Positions 22,940 to 35,930 of a DNA stretch of 64,000 nt are shown here, in pieces. Source of the stretch: Polytrichum commune (lineage: Eukaryota; Streptophyta; Polytrichopsida; Polytrichales; Polytrichaceae); contig OX485806.1 in assembly GCA_950295325.1 (NCBI GenBank), positions 21,640,001-21,704,000 on the forward strand, in the 5' to 3' direction. The translations under genes were made by a program, and so were the position numbers. Below the pieces are notes generated by a model. It saw only the letters and a list, made by a program, of their open reading frames with translations, was not told the origin of the DNA and ran no database searches. Each line of letters begins with the position of its first letter. Position 1 is the stretch's first letter.

Positions 22940-25560
22940 GTCACAAGGTTAACTTTCATGGCATCCTCCTTGCACACTGCATTGTTATTTGTGAGCAAGG
23001 TCATTTTAAAGAATGAAGTCTGCTGGTCCAGCAGTTCATAGTTCTTTGCAATATCTCAAGGGTACGATACCTGTAAACCTTCCCATTGAAATTGGAGTGT
23101 TAGAAGGCTGGCTCCAATGTGTATGTTTGTGTTTATGGCACATGGCAAAACGTTGTTTTCCGCAGAGTGGTCTAGGACATGACAATTACATAACACAAAC
23201 ATACACATTGGAGACTTTGCAGTATGCATTAGGAAACTTATACCCCTACCCCTTAACCCCTAACTTCCTATGCCCAATTTCCCTCAAATCTACCTAGAAA
23301 ATGTGACTTCAATTTCTGTGACTATAGCTAAAAATATAAAGTTAATTTTGACAATTCCAACCGTGTAGATGTTTGCAGGTTGGAGGTGACTACTCATAGT
23401 CCAAATTTTAAACGTGAAAGGTTTGTTATGTAGTAGATTAAAATAGCAATGTCAACAGTGGTCTTGAGGGGCATCAATTTAAAAATCAAATTGGGGTTGT
23501 TTTTTTTGGACGAACCTCCACTCAAATCATCTCCGAATGACAAAATGTTACCCTTATTCAAAAAAAGGGCAATACTCACAAATCTTGAAATCATTATTTT
23601 GTGATTTTTTTGGGAAACTTTGCAATTTGAGGTAGCGGTGCTACAACTTTGCACCTTCCACACGGGTTTACACCCACCACACACATGTCCAACAATTTTT
23701 TTCCAATGATAGATGTTTAGAAGATGTTGCGTTTGAGTGTCCTGTAATTTTTCATAACAATTAGGAATCATTTGCACATAGGGATCAACAAAAAACATGT
23801 TTAGAATACGTTGCTCCTAAATCGCGGAGGTGACGAATATCAAGGATGCACACTTGGATTAGTTCCATTGCAAACTAGTTGAGAGCACACTCCCATATAT
23901 TAATCAATCCAAAAACATCTAACTCTGTTGAATCAAAATTATTCACGTGGCAGGACATTGCAAACCTAACATGAACAAGAGGAGTAGTTGAAACAATCCG
24001 TGAACCATCCAAACGGGTGTCAAAGGGGATCAAATGAACTATTCACGACCAAATTATGGTTGCATAGGACATTGGGAGCTAATAACATTTTTTTCTATAG
24101 ACCCATGTGGGTAGGTACAACCAATATTGTGTGCAAATACCTTGTTGAAATCCCCCAGGGTCTCAAAACACTGAATGTTACTCTATTGCAGTCAAAATCG
24201 GAATTCATATATATCATGCATCTAGAACATATGATTCTCTCAACAATTTAGAAAGGATAAATGTTGCTAGCATGTCATAACACTCCTCAGCGATGTGCTT
24301 CCGTTATGTGAACCCTGAGAATATAACCATGGAATGATTCAGATACAAATGAAACTCCCAATATCCCAAACTATGGTCAATTGTCACCAAGCTGCCCAAT
24401 GATTAGAGGGTCGAGGAGTGCAGTTGATCAAAAGTGGACTTTCCACTTCACAATTTTCCGAATACAAAATGGACATTGCATGTTAATATTTGACATGCTA
24501 TTTATCAAGAAGCCGAGTGATTTGGGCTGCTAATACTGTAGAAGGTGGAGGCCACCGTTGAAAGCAAGCAGTTATTTGATCGTGTAATGGAGGAGGCCGG
24601 GAAATTCTAAGAAACTCCCACTCTAGAGTGCATCTCACGGTTGCCACATTACCCTAGATGCCGGGAGGTGAGCACCCAAACGTCTCCCTTTATATCCCCT
24701 TGAATAAGGTAGACGCGCCTATCATGTGCACTTTGAGCACTACGGTGTTTTTTTAATATTTGCCCACACAATTTACTCAATGTTATAATTTGGACTACGT
24801 TACGCTACGAGAACGACGATATTGAGATTACATGATTGATAACGTATCTCATTTCTACATAGGTGTTCCGAGTGACATATCTCAATTGACCCTTCCTACT
24901 CTCATAGCCCTACTACATAATATAGGGAGTGTTTTCTTTTCAAATAAAAGAAAAAGTAAAAGTAAATCAAAAGCACTTGAAGTTCGGTTGGCTAAAAGCA
25001 TGAGTTTTATGGAGTGCGGAGAAAAGTAGAAAGTATTCAAGTTATCAATCTTGCTACTTACTTCTTATAGTAATTTTGTGACAAAGAGAAAACGGAAGGT
25101 TCCAAACACTTCAACATTCAAGAGGAGCCAATACTAGTTGATTTCAGTCGGTTTGTTCAAGAATCAAGATTGTGTAGAACCTCACTAGGCTCAAATGAAA
25201 AAAAGAAAAGAAAAAAGAATGTAGAATTTGGCTTCAAGAAAAACTTCTTTGAAAATGTTCGCAACCAATTTTTGGCAGCATAGGCATCTTAGGTCAAATG
25301 AGAACAAGGAGTAGAAATTGTAGCAAGCTCTCCAAATAACCGAATCCCCCCCTCCCCTCCCCTCTTAACAACTTCCCAATAGACGGGCCGTATCATTGGG
25401 AATATAGTTTAACAAAAACAAGTATTTAATCTAATTTAATTTATTCTCTCCCTCCCTCCCCTCCTTTCTTCCTTTCCTCCTACATTATGTCCTTATAATT
25501 TTCTCGTCCCTCCTCTCCCTTGCTTCCTACCTTAAGTGTTCCTTGAATCTTCCCTTGTTG
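22940..25560. other. Gene-free stretch
   Basis: No supportable gene. It contains a 24-bp inverted repeat (23113-23138 with 23190-23214). The minus-strand frame 23394-23798 (134 codons) has no recognised motif and lies in AT-rich DNA. Confidence 0.45.
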
Positions 25561-25567
25561 TTATATA

Positions 25568-26294
25568 AGGTAGAGGGTGCTAAAACCAATACCCCACCCA
25601 GAACCAACACCTATAAATGCCTCCCAATCACCAACACTCTATTACCTTGAAGCGTTCCCCATGGTGTAGGAGTGTATGGGCGCATGGAGTGACGCTTTAA
25701 GGTGCCATTAGTGGCACCACCCCATAGCGACCTTCACTACCCTCACGTAGGGTAGGTAACGGGCTTCACTCTATCTTGGGTTGGTTCAAGGTGGGTCTAG
25801 GGTGGCTTGTCAATGCCTATTATAGCCATTCTATACACAAGGGGGGGGGGGTAGTAGCCATTATGCTCACAAAGTCATGGAGGTAGGCCCACAAAGCACA
25901 CAAGGGGTTGCTACCCAGGATGCAAGGTGATGGTTTTGCAAGCGAACTAGGTGGGATCATGAAGGTGGCCATGTGGCTTTGCACACTGTTACTAGTTGGT
26001 CTTTGATCTAGCTTGGGTCTAGTACCCAACTATGTTGTGTTGGTTCTAGGCAATGAAGGTGGGGGTCCGCATCATATCCAAGGTCATCATGCACGGGGCC
26101 TAGGGATTGGTTTTAAGGAAGCTAGTGGTTTTGACTTTGAATATTCATCAAATATCTAATTGAGGCTAAAATAAAGATTTCCTTTCTTTATGCCTATGTT
26201 TAGAACAAAGGCTAATATGATTTTTTTTTATATCAACCATGTAGCCATATGTATGTGCAATAGCTTAAAGTGTTGGTTTAAGCACCCTCTACCT
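25568..26294. mobile_element. DNA transposon with AGGTAGAGGGTGCT ends
   Basis: The left end AGGTAGAGGGTGCTAAAACC and the right end, reverse complemented AGGTAGAGGGTGCTTAAACC, form an inverted repeat of about 26 bp including the ACCAAYAC block. TA flanks both sides. It is 727 bp with a run of 11 G (25841-25851). There is no transposase. Other ends of this family are at 711-1258 and near 55742. Confidence 0.65.
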
Positions 26295-26299
26295 TACAT

Positions 26300-28540
26300 C
26301 GTGTTCGGTGAGCTTGAGTAAGATTCTTATGACTATTGTTTCTGGGACAATGAATAAACATTAAAGATCATGAAATAACCAAAGAAATTAATAGACATGC
26401 AATTACTCTATTAACACAACGAATATTTGGTGCTATTGATTTTCCAATGCACCTTTTGATGTTAGGTTATTGGTCATGACTATCTAAGGAATGTGCATAT
26501 GATCTAGTAGGTCCCTACCTCAATTATCTGAGTTTTATAGTAGCTTCTTACTTCCATGACCCTCTAGCCCTTGCTCTCATTGGTTGTTGTTATTTACTTT
26601 TAGATCTTCTTGGCAATCCCATAGTAATAGCCTGGAATAGGAGAAGCCCACATCTCAAGTTTCATGAAGTTTCTCAACCTAAAGCTTCCATGAATAATCC
26701 CAAACTCATACCAAATTGAGACCACCATATGGGGCTTCCTATTCTCACCCAAAAAAACATTGTCCTCTAAACGGTCCGACATGTCAATCTTTTATTTGTT
26801 GAGACGCACTTGAGCCACATGTAGGAATTGCATTCATGGACTAAAAATAGAGAGGGTTGATCTAGTCCCTGCCCCAAAGACCCACCATATGCACGCCTCC
26901 TATACCCGTAAACGGAGGACACCTAAAACCATCCTTATGTCTACAATGCATATTGGGGATGGATTTGGGCATAAGTGTGACAAGTTTAAGAGACAACATG
27001 AATAGTGTGGAGTGAGTGTTAGACTTAGCTAGGGGTGGATTACCTATAAGGGCTCAAAAAAATTATTGGCTAGAGTGTTGATTATTTTGCAAGGGTGATT
27101 TGAGGAGAAAATGGGGTTTGGTATCATGAAAAAAGGGGAGATTTTGGGTAAGCCTAATGACAATTTTGCAATCCATTTGCAGTGGAAAAAATGTGGGTCT
27201 AAGGAAGTTTTTAGGTAGCTAAGGGTAAGTGACTTTAGAAGTTTGTAGTATATTCATATAATGTACAAATTAATAATAATAATAACAATAATAATTCTAC
27301 CCTGTCAAAGACAATTCTCTAAGCCAATTATGAATACCATTGTTCCATATGGACTCCATATACATTGTTTTGTCTTATTAGTGCGGGTTCCCATTTGGAG
27401 TTACATGTTGCTATAACTTCTTGTCAACAATATTGTTTCTACCAACTAAGTTATATCATATGCTTTGGTATGCATACTAACTACTTACATTATTTGGGTA
27501 AAATACAATACTCTCATTAAAAAGTTATGGCAACACACAACTCCAAATGGTAACCCAAGTTAATTAGATAAATCAATGTAGTGTCGATTTAATGACACCC
27601 CCGCCCCAATACACACACACATACTTAAGAGTTAATAAACTTAAACATGAATCTTTTGAGATCTCATATTTTGATTCTTTGAGAATATTATATGACATAT
27701 TCTAGGACCCACTCATCTCCCAGATAATGTTGGATAATGTTTTGAAGTCAAATAATCTAGAACCATGAGTTTCCATGCTATAAAATAGTTCACCATGTTT
27801 TCACTTAGAGAGAGAGAGAGAGATCATCTAGCAACGAAGCCATCACTTCAAGTTGTGTCATTTGAATTAGAAATCGCGGCAATGTTTGTAAAGTATTTGT
27901 TTCATGTGTGTTACTTTGCAAAAATCGTAAAGTAAAACAAATGAACCATGGGTTTGATCTAAACCTTGAGTTTATAAGAATTAACACAAAGTCACCCAAG
28001 TTTCATAACGCTTAATAACCATACACAAAGAGTTATGTCGGGCTATTAAAAATCATATGTCTAGCTTGTCCTACTAGGATGGGTGGGCCAAGCTAGCCTT
28101 GCATGGGCCGGTCCGGGATTTATGAGAGCATGTGTTACGTGCATACCCTATTTTAAATCCTCTCAAAATTTGAGAGGTGACAAAAGAAAGTCCCAAAAGT
28201 CTGACCCAACTTTCGAAACAGACTCCAATACACAACGAGCTTAGAAGCTCTTAATAGGCAAGGATTGAGCCCATGGTTTCGTCCCTCCTCTTTGAGGAAC
28301 TAAAGAACTTCATGGATAAGTCCATTGCCCTTCAATTAAAGATATGGGTGCATTGGGAAGTTGAGGTGATTCTTGAGGGAAACCCGGAGTTATACCTGGA
28401 GCTGAGCTTTAAGAGTCAAGTTTGCGCGTGTTGGAAGGTGTGGGGGTCCAAGGGAATTACCGGGGAATTACCTTGCGCTCTTCTCTCAAGTCCTAGGGCT
28501 CTCAGCTGACTTAGATTCAGGAGAGCTCTTCCCCCTGTGG
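26300..28540. other. Gene-free stretch with MITE F2 copy 2
   Basis: Contains the foldback MITE F2 (about 27388-27560, arms with CATTTGGAGTTACATG and the inverted ACAACTCCAAATGG) and a (GA)n run near 27808-27822. No gene. Confidence 0.5.
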
Positions 28541-28814
28541 ATGGATGTATATATAGATCTCGGGGACTTCAATTATATATTAAAAAACAAACAAACCAAA
28601 AACCAAAAAAACGTGAGTATTTCCTTTTATATTGGCGTGAATAGGAGCCCGTTCTTCCTTTCCTTGCTCATGTTTTACCAAGCTCCGAGGTCGGGGTACG
28701 TCCTTCTCTCTCTTGGAAGATGGGCTCCTTCTAAGTGTATAGCAAGGTGGTGTTCTGTTATGTTGTTGTTTGAGACACTTTGGGTTTTTTTACGGTGCGT
28801 CCATCGGTGCTTGG

Positions 28815-29626
28815 TTACTGTCCAATTCTCTTTTGTTGAGTATAAGGTAGGTGAGGTGTTTGATGGCAGTTTGATGGATGTTTTTCACGAGTTTTTCTTA
28901 CTTCATTTGTGGGTATTTTGAGGTTTTCGAGTGTTGTTAATGATTGTTTGTGGATAGTGCCACATACTCTTAATGTGATGGTGACAAGGGGTTTGACATT
29001 CCGTCTGGTGGTTCTCAGCATTTGCAGGAGGGGGTTATATTTGTTGGGTTTTTCTCTTGTGGCGGCGTTGGGGTATATGTTGTGGCATTCTGTTGTGGTG
29101 CTAGGCGGGGTTGGAATTATGGGGAGTTGGTTGTATGTTGGGTCACCGAGGATACATAAGATAGTAAAATGAGCCATGATGTGCAAGTGTATGGGACGGT
29201 GAGACATGTGCGTTATAGTAGCCCCTATGGGAATATGGTGTCTTGGGGCCGGGAGTGTTCTTTACCCACATTTACAATTGTATAACTTCTTGTGTGTTTG
29301 TTGGTTTCGAGTGTATAGGTTACTTGGTGTACAGCGTGGTTATGTCGAGCTATGTGGAGGCCTTGTATGTGCGGATGTGTGCATGTGGATAGTAGGTAGG
29401 GCAATGTATAAATCTCGCAATTTGGGCATAGTGTGCAATTTGGGTTTGAGTGGGTTAATAACCTGAAGATGCTTTTTGGTGGTTGCTTAGGTATTGGACG
29501 TATTGGGATTTTAATGTTTGTATGATTTGTGTGCCTAATTTGCATTTGACTTTTCAAAAGTGATGGGTCAACATTAAACACTAAAGGACACAACAATGCA
29601 CAAGAAAATAAGTATCTAATATTCAA
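28815..29626 (-). pseudogene. C-terminal remnant of an RLE-type non-LTR retrotransposon
   Basis: The minus-strand frame 29626-29225 contains a Cys-rich knuckle (CPNC followed by LLSTC) and then THPHIQGLHIARHN and AVHQV. The next frame (29207-28815) has a segment ILCILGDP, then PLVTITLRVCGTIHKQSL. The order CCHC-like knuckle, RHN, then an LG..P block and a conserved IH.QS tail resembles the restriction-like-endonuclease C-terminus of early-branching LINEs (R2/NeSL/Dualen/Utopia-like groups). Several expected Asp/His residues appear changed, so it is dead. No reverse transcriptase domain was seen. The assignment rests on motif memory. Confidence 0.4.
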
Positions 29627-29629
29627 GTA

Positions 29630-30270
29630 GATTTGGACAAACTAGTTGTCCAAAAAGGAATGGGGATGTGCACTTGTGGGGATAAAAACACCAAACGACA
29701 ACCACTAAAGTAACAACACAACAACTCCGAATGTTTGTATTCGATGTTTGCCAGCCACCATATTTGTGTAGTTTTGTGATTTAGTGGACGTCATATTGGC
29801 GGTTGGAATTGTCCAAAAATCAAGCATAAAACCAAACAAGAAAACGGTAGAACCGTGAGGCTCTGTCCTTTATTATGAAAGACTACAATTGTAGTTGTCC
29901 ACTTTGCTCATGCCAATTCATGGCTATTCACTATACCAAATCTTTCTTGGATTTTGTGCACCTTCTTCTCAAATGCAGGTCGAGGATCGAAGCTACTCAT
30001 TTATCACCCAAAGTTTTTTAAATAAAGAATCAAGAACTACCGAAATAACTATAGTTAACTAGATTTCTTTCAATGCATTTTAGGGAGCACTTTTATATAT
30101 ATATATATAGTTAACATCCACATTACATAAAGTGGACCAAAAATAACAAGAACAAGTAATGTCCAAGTGTGAACACAAAGTGGTTAGGAAATTTGCTCTT
30201 GAAACGAAGAAGTTGATGCATAGTCTCTGTCCTATAGACAGAGCCAATAAACTCAAACCCTATGGAGGGG
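29630..30270. other. Gene-free stretch
   Basis: No gene. A (TA)n run lies near 30094-30108. Confidence 0.45.
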
Positions 30271-30274
30271 AGAG

Positions 30275-30277
<3 letters not shown>

Positions 30278-30363
<86 letters not shown>
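30278..30363. repeat. (GA)43 microsatellite
   Basis: An uninterrupted 86-bp GA run. The long Ser-Leu or Arg-Glu frames over it are artefacts of the dinucleotide repeat. Confidence 0.98.
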
Positions 30364-30366
<3 letters not shown>

Positions 30367-30640
30367 ATGGTATACAAACTTACCTCTCATTCATTCAACA
30401 TGAAAACTTGACACCCTATAAGTTTGTTGTTGGTTCATCTCAAACGACCTTGCGTACACAAATGTGGGGTCTTTAAAAGCGGTTCTAGTGTCAAATCAAC
30501 TTGAAAAAAAGTAACCTCCAAGATACGTACTATTTCAATACGATTATGTTGGATGGCTACGAGGCAAGCTTGTATGCGATAATTCCCCTTCTCTCCTTAC
30601 CCATTGGCCATGGCACTCAATTATTCCATGGAGAACTAAT
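30364..30640 (+). repeat. Dispersed repeat R1, copy 2
   Basis: Similar in order and orientation to window bases 1-230. The (GA)n tract lies at its left border. A (GCTT)n run follows at 30663-30682. Confidence 0.5.
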
Positions 30641-31088
30641 AAAAAGAAGAAGAAAAAAGAATGCTTGCTTGCTTGCTTGCTAACTTATTATTATACAACA
30701 CTCGGCAACAAGTAGCCTAGTAACCGGGCTGGCCTTTGTGTAGTGTATAGTGGTACCCAATGGTGTGCCCCGTTTTGGCGGTGGTTGGGGAGAATCTGGG
30801 CACGACTCCCATCCGCAGACGATGGAGAACAAAGCAATAGCAAAAGCTACTAATCAAGAGCTCTCAGACAAAGGGTGGGGCAGTTAACTTAGCCTTCATT
30901 TAGTGGGCCATCTGTCGGAGACAGTTGACATGTGGAATCTCACCCAAACCCGCCCACTGTCTTTACTGTACTAGGAACAACTTCTTGTCTCCCTAGGCTC
31001 CCGGGCACCAAAGAAAACCCACCACAATTCATTCATTAATTTATTACGCATGGAAACTACCGTAATGTGGTCCTATTGTCACCACTTC

Positions 31089-31689
31089 CAGGGCATAAAA
31101 TTGACACCCTGGGGGGTGTATTTTGCTTCCTAGAGTGTCCTAGGACACCCAAATCTCAAACAGGGTGTCCCTGAGGACACCCAAAAATCCTACAAGGGTG
31201 TCCTTTTTACACCCAAAAAAAATTCAGGGTGTCCCCTGTACTTGTAGGGCCTATCAGCGTATATGTTTGACAAAGTTTTTGCAAGTTTTTCTTGTAATTC
31301 CTGCTAGTACAGCTTCTTGTGAGAGAGGATTTTCTACTCAAAATCATATTAAATCTACTTTACGGTGTAGTTTGGTATTAGAGACTTTGGAAGCACAAAT
31401 GAGAGTTGCAATGGCAAAAATCCCCATAGAGGCCATTGACTTTGAACAAGTATGGGTAAAGTGGTGTGCTATGAAAGGCCGCCGCTTGTAGGTTTGATTT
31501 GCATTGCAAGTTATGATATGTAGTGATTTTTTTGATTTTTAATTGAAAAATTGAAATGATATTATATATTTTTCAAAATTGTACCTATTTTGACAAAAAA
31601 AAATTTCTAAGAGAAATTTATGAGGACACCCAAAAATTGGAGCAGGGTGTCCCCTGGAAATTTGGCTAGGGTGTCAAATTTATGGCCTG
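31089..31689 (+). mobile_element. Non-autonomous hAT transposon (hAT1)
   Basis: 601 bp with exact limits. It is flanked by the 8-bp duplication ACCACTTC (31081-31088 and 31690-31697). The ends are CAGGGCATAAAATTGACACC and, reverse complemented, CAGGCCATAAATTTGACACC. Near both ends lie many copies of GGGTGTCC or its reverse GGACACCC, likely transposase-binding repeats. It keeps only the last part of the transposase gene. Confidence 0.93.
31261..31491 (+). pseudogene. hAT transposase C-terminal dimerisation domain, truncated
   Basis: The frame encodes VIPASTASCERGFS, then QNHIKSTLR, then a MRV block, PIEAIDFEQVW, and stops at 31489-31491. This is the conserved hAT family dimerisation motif. 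The BED zinc finger and the catalytic DDE-type core are absent, so it cannot transpose itself. A related tail lies in the hAT element at 54418-54606. The segment just upstream of the motif is identical over 34 bp to the left terminus of that second element. Confidence 0.85.
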
Positions 31690-31699
31690 ACCACTTCTA

Positions 31700-32860
31700 A
31701 CTCCACCTACAATCTTGACCGTTGGATCAAATCGGGGATTGGTTTTTATCTAGTCATCAATTGCAAATCACACACATCTTCATTTCAAGTTTCAAAATTA
31801 GAGTTTCAGATAGAAGTTGTGAGTGGTCAAAGTGAATAGTTGTTTTTTCTTCAAGAGATCAAATAGGTCATCCACATTTTGATGTTTCATAATTGAAGTA
31901 TACTATTTAAGGTATCCAGATGTTGGGTGGCTCATTTTCTCTTGTTCTCCATCTTCTGTTGATCAAATTCGTGTCTTCAAACCATCTTGCATTTGCAATT
32001 TTGTGACGAAACATTAGCAAACACTAGAATGAAAATTGGACCTCCCCTAATTTAAGTTAAGGTTATCGGAAGTGCATGGTTGTTGATTCCTTAACTCGAT
32101 ATACATCGACTCTCATAATTGAGTACGTGACTCACTCCACCACTTTTCACAAACAATGCCAAGCAAATAAAAAGAAGAACATACAAATTGCCACTTGTAT
32201 AAGTTAATAATCATAGTCTAGTATATCGTTTCCAAAGTATCATGTTTATTGCAAAACTACACGTGAAGAAACAGTGAATTGAAGAGAACTATACACATTG
32301 ACTCAATTTTGTAACCTACATCTACGTGTAGGTTAGGATTTTTTCCACCCTCCTTCAAAAACTACAACAATTTGGAAATGAAATATGAAAGGTCCCTTGA
32401 AATGTGGAAAGTTGAAACATAATTCTCCTCTACTTTAAAATTTCAAAATTTTAACAGTAAAACATTGAAAATTATGCTCCAACAAGTCTTCACATGATCT
32501 ACTTAAGGTAGCCACAATGTTGGATCTGACATGTTGTCAAGAAAAGAACTCAAATAGAATTAAACATGTCAAATTACTCCTTTGTCAATGGTCTAAAGCA
32601 GTTGACCCCATTCACACATGTGAGTGTTAGATGGTACATGATGTCCACCACCTTTGAGCCTTGTGGAAACAACCATGGTGGTTCATGTTTTATTATTAAA
32701 AAATATCACGGTCCCACTACACCATTTATGGCATATAGTGTCACATGCATAATAGTGTCAATTACCCTAGTTTGAGGTGTATGGTTGGTTACACTAATAA
32801 CCAATAACTTCCTTATTAGATTGTCACCTCATTACACTTTGCATTGAAGTGCGCTTACTA
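31700..32860. other. Gene-free stretch with partial R2 repeat
   Basis: Bases 31900-32140 resemble the minus-strand copy of R2 (13290-13500), with shared ATTGGACYTCCC and TAAGTTAAGGTTATC-like blocks. No gene. Confidence 0.45.
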
Positions 32861-32863
32861 CTA

Positions 32864-32966
32864 CTCCCTCCGTCCCAAAATGATTTTCCTACCCCTTGAA
32901 ATTTTTACAAACAATTTGGGACATAAAACTCCAGGGGGTAGAACAATCATTTTGGGATGGAGGGAG
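32864..32966. mobile_element. Stowaway MITE
   Basis: 103 bp with ends CTCCCTCCGTCCCAAAATGA and the inverted TTTTGGGATGGAGGGAG, flanked by TA on both sides (32862-32863 and 32967-32968). This is the classical Stowaway (Tc1/mariner) signature of plants. Confidence 0.95.
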
Positions 32967-32969
32967 TAT

Positions 32970-34280
32970 CTTGACATGAGTATGTTCAATAGTGTTATAA
33001 GGTGTATCCCTATGTTACACAATGGTCTACAAATTGGTTAAAGTGTATACAAATGACACTTGGTATTAGTATTTTTCAAGAATATCTTCTTCTTGCACAT
33101 TGAATTGTAAACACATGCAACTTGCCATTAGCATGCTCAATAATATCTTCTTCTTGCATCCTAAAACACAAAACTATCATTTGAGTAAAGCTAGGACATG
33201 AGCATGAGCATGAGCATGAACCAGGGCCTATGTCCTTGGTTTTGAAGGGCTATATTTAGAGATTCAAAGTATTTTTGTGGGCTACTCAAAAAATTATAAT
33301 AAATGGGGTTACTCGAGAAAAAAAAATTGGAACATGCTACCCAAAACCCATACAAAATGTTATGGATTGGAATATTTAATTAGAATGAGGTACATATGAA
33401 TTTCTACACAATTTGAGGTACTAATGAAATAGATGTGAAATGTATATCAAAGTTGTGCCCACCATATTTCTCGTTATAGTATATATTTCATTATTATAAC
33501 AACATTTTACATATTTTTAATTATAGAGGTAATATTCACACATCATGTGCCAACAAGTTTCATATGCAAAGCATATGGACACTCTTTGGTTACATACTTA
33601 TTATTGGACAAGATAGAATATTGTGAGCCCGAACAAAACAAATGTTTGGCGTACTTTTATTTCACCATGTGACATGCCATTAACAATACACTTTATTATC
33701 TAGATGATGTGGGTGTTCATAAGGCCTTAATTTTATGTGCATATATTCTTAACCGCCTTAAGCTAAATTAGCTTATACTGTGTCATACAAATATAAAATC
33801 AATATTCATCAATTATCATAATATTCCAAAGAAATGGACTTACTCATTCATTTCTAGAAGCCCATTGCTTAAGAAGTAAATGTGTTCACTCTACCACCAA
33901 CAATGTCAGTTTTGAGAGTCAGTGTACACAGATCCTCCCCGGTGAGTGTGGAGTGGCTACCAAGATTCGAAATCGTAGTCCAATCTCGTTGTAACATGTG
34001 TTTTACCTAGCCACACACCAATCAAATACAAATCTCTTAAATAAGAAAAGTAAGGAAAGAAAACACTTGCACACTTGAGTACGTTTACGAAGCCAATAGT
34101 CCAATCTCGTCATGACACATGTCGTTGTGATGTTCGTTTTAAAACTACAAACCTTGCCATCTACCACTCAAATATGTCCGGTTTAGAAGCGTGAGCTCAT
34201 GAAGCCTGTCAGGGTGTCCTTTATACACATGTTACATACATGGATGAGACTCGGTGAGGGCAGGATCTAAATTTCTAGAG
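32970..34280. other. Gene-free stretch with repeat R4 copy 1
   Basis: A (GCATGA)n run lies near 33196-33218. About 34060-34200 is a repeat (R4) recurring at 39880-40010 and 51650-51800, with the blocks CTACAARCCTTGCC and CCACTCAAATAT. No gene. Confidence 0.45.
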
Positions 34281-34729
34281 CATGGCAGCTGCCGGCACTC
34301 CTCCAAAGACGGAATTGAAGACACAAATTCATTCACAACCAGGTCGGTCTTTATACCCTAACCCATGCCAAAAGGCATGTTTTGTTTGGATGTGTGACGG
34401 AGCTTCAATCTTTTGGGAGCTTTTCCCAGATTTCCAACTTCTTTCGGCTGCCTGCAGTCACCAGGCGCTTGCTATACAAGATACGTACTTTTATTTACTC
34501 GGCCGGCTACTTTACTCCTCATAAAACCATCCAAAAAAGCTATGAGGACGGACTAGATTCATAGAAACTCCAGTCCCTTTTTAGCAAGGGGCCAACGTGA
34601 ATAAGGTGTCCGTTCGTAATGTTAATGACCCGATGCCCACCGGACAAGGGGACATTGGGGCAATACTACTCTCCCCTTTTGAGGATGGGCACTATAGTGA
34701 CACACTATACTAGTTCCTAGCTAGCCACT

Positions 34730-34925
34730 AGTGCCTTGAAGATACCGGACATGGTATCCCCCCAAAGGGCTTTGAGGTACCCATACAACAAGGTCCAAGG
34801 ACCCCCCACCATAGTTGGGTGGACTAAGGTGGTGAGCACCACGCCGGCATGGGGAATAGAACCCACAACCTCCTCATTGGGGGCCATGAGCCCTAACCAC
34901 CAAGCCAAGGCCCGTGGTGCCTGGA
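34730..34925 (-). mobile_element. tRNA-derived SINE, second family
   Basis: Read on the minus strand, TGGCTTGGTGGTTAGGG matches a pol III A box. GAGGTTGTGGGTTCTATTCC, about 40 bp later, matches a B box. The spacing is that of a tRNA-like promoter, but the rest does not fold as a tRNA, and about 120 bp of unrelated body follows. Exact ends and target duplication were not found. Confidence 0.6.
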
Positions 34926-35004
34926 CGGACTACATACATACATAATTGCTCCCGCTTGGACTCGATGTCCATCAACAACTGGTCGTTCTAAATTAAAAAA
35001 CATA

Positions 35005-35400
35005 AAAAGTTGTACACCGGATACGATATTTAGTGTGCTATGGTATTTAATGTCTCTATGGTAACTTTTCGGATGACACTGCTTATGATAAGTGAACACA
35101 TCTACTGTCATGGATGATGGTTGAGTTCATCCATTGGCCTAATCTAAAATCTACCTTATCTTGTCGGCAACTTGTGATGAAATATTGTCATGGATGCTGC
35201 TTAAAATTTGGATGAAGAATCACTTGGTAAGTGACGGCAATTGCAACACTGTAAATCGATAATCCCCCCCAAGACATTTACAAGGGATGAGAAATAATCT
35301 GGGGTTAACACTTAGTGTTGGTGACACTACACCATGGTTTACAATTAATATTGACAAGTAGACAATTAGAATTGGTGATAGTAGATATTGTGAATAACAT
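35005..35400 (+). repeat. Repeat F1, plus copy 1
   Basis: Direct-orientation similarity with 42126-42470 over about 350 bp, including GGTAACTTTTCGGATGACAC, GTTCATCCATTGGCC, CAACTTGTGATGAAA, TTGTCATGGATG and GCAACACTGTAAATC. TTTAGTGT motifs stand at the ends. Non-coding MITE-like element of unknown superfamily. Confidence 0.65.
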
Positions 35401-35752
35401 GGTGTTCATATTCATTTATCGTTTTTGTTCCTTTACGCGATGACGATGGTACTTAAGTTACTTCCTTTTGCAACATGCATGCAACGGTTGGCATTGGGCA
35501 ACCTTTCTCCATGTCTTTGCTTTCAAGGTGTCTTGAAGGACAGCTTGCATTTTATCTCCGGCCCGTTACAAAATATTCCAAGTACAAATTCTATCACACA
35601 AATTTATAGTATAGGTCAACAGCGTTATTGTGTGCCAGTATGTTGGTAGCTTCCTTATTCATAATTTTCTTTTTAAGGGTAGGTTCTTTCTAAAAGGACA
35701 TTGATTAGAGAATTAACATCAAGAAGCAGTTTGAGTTAAGCTAAAGCAGGCC

Positions 35753-35930
35753 CAGGGTGTATTTGTTTACAGTCTTTTTTACAGTTTTTGACATTTGACA
35801 CACACACAAAAAATTGCACATCAATTTACATGCACAATTTAGAATTTGACGTGTAGTGAGACTTGTGTAGAATAAAGTCACAGGCCAATTGACATGTTAG
35901 AAATTGAAATGGCATGCATTCCTAAGCATG
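35753..35930 (+). mobile_element. hAT2-like left end fragment
   Basis: Begins CAGGGTGTATTTGTTTACAG and aligns with the first 170 bp of the hAT2 element at 54093, sharing GTTTTT, TTTGACACAC, TGCAC..TCAATT.ACATG and CCAATTGACA blocks. No matching right end was found. Confidence 0.5.

Noticed and set aside
23394-23798. 134-codon minus-strand frame
   Set aside because: Low-complexity composition, no motif, no exon structure around it.
30123-30476. Ser-Leu and Arg-Glu repeat proteins
   Set aside because: Pure product of the (GA)n microsatellite.
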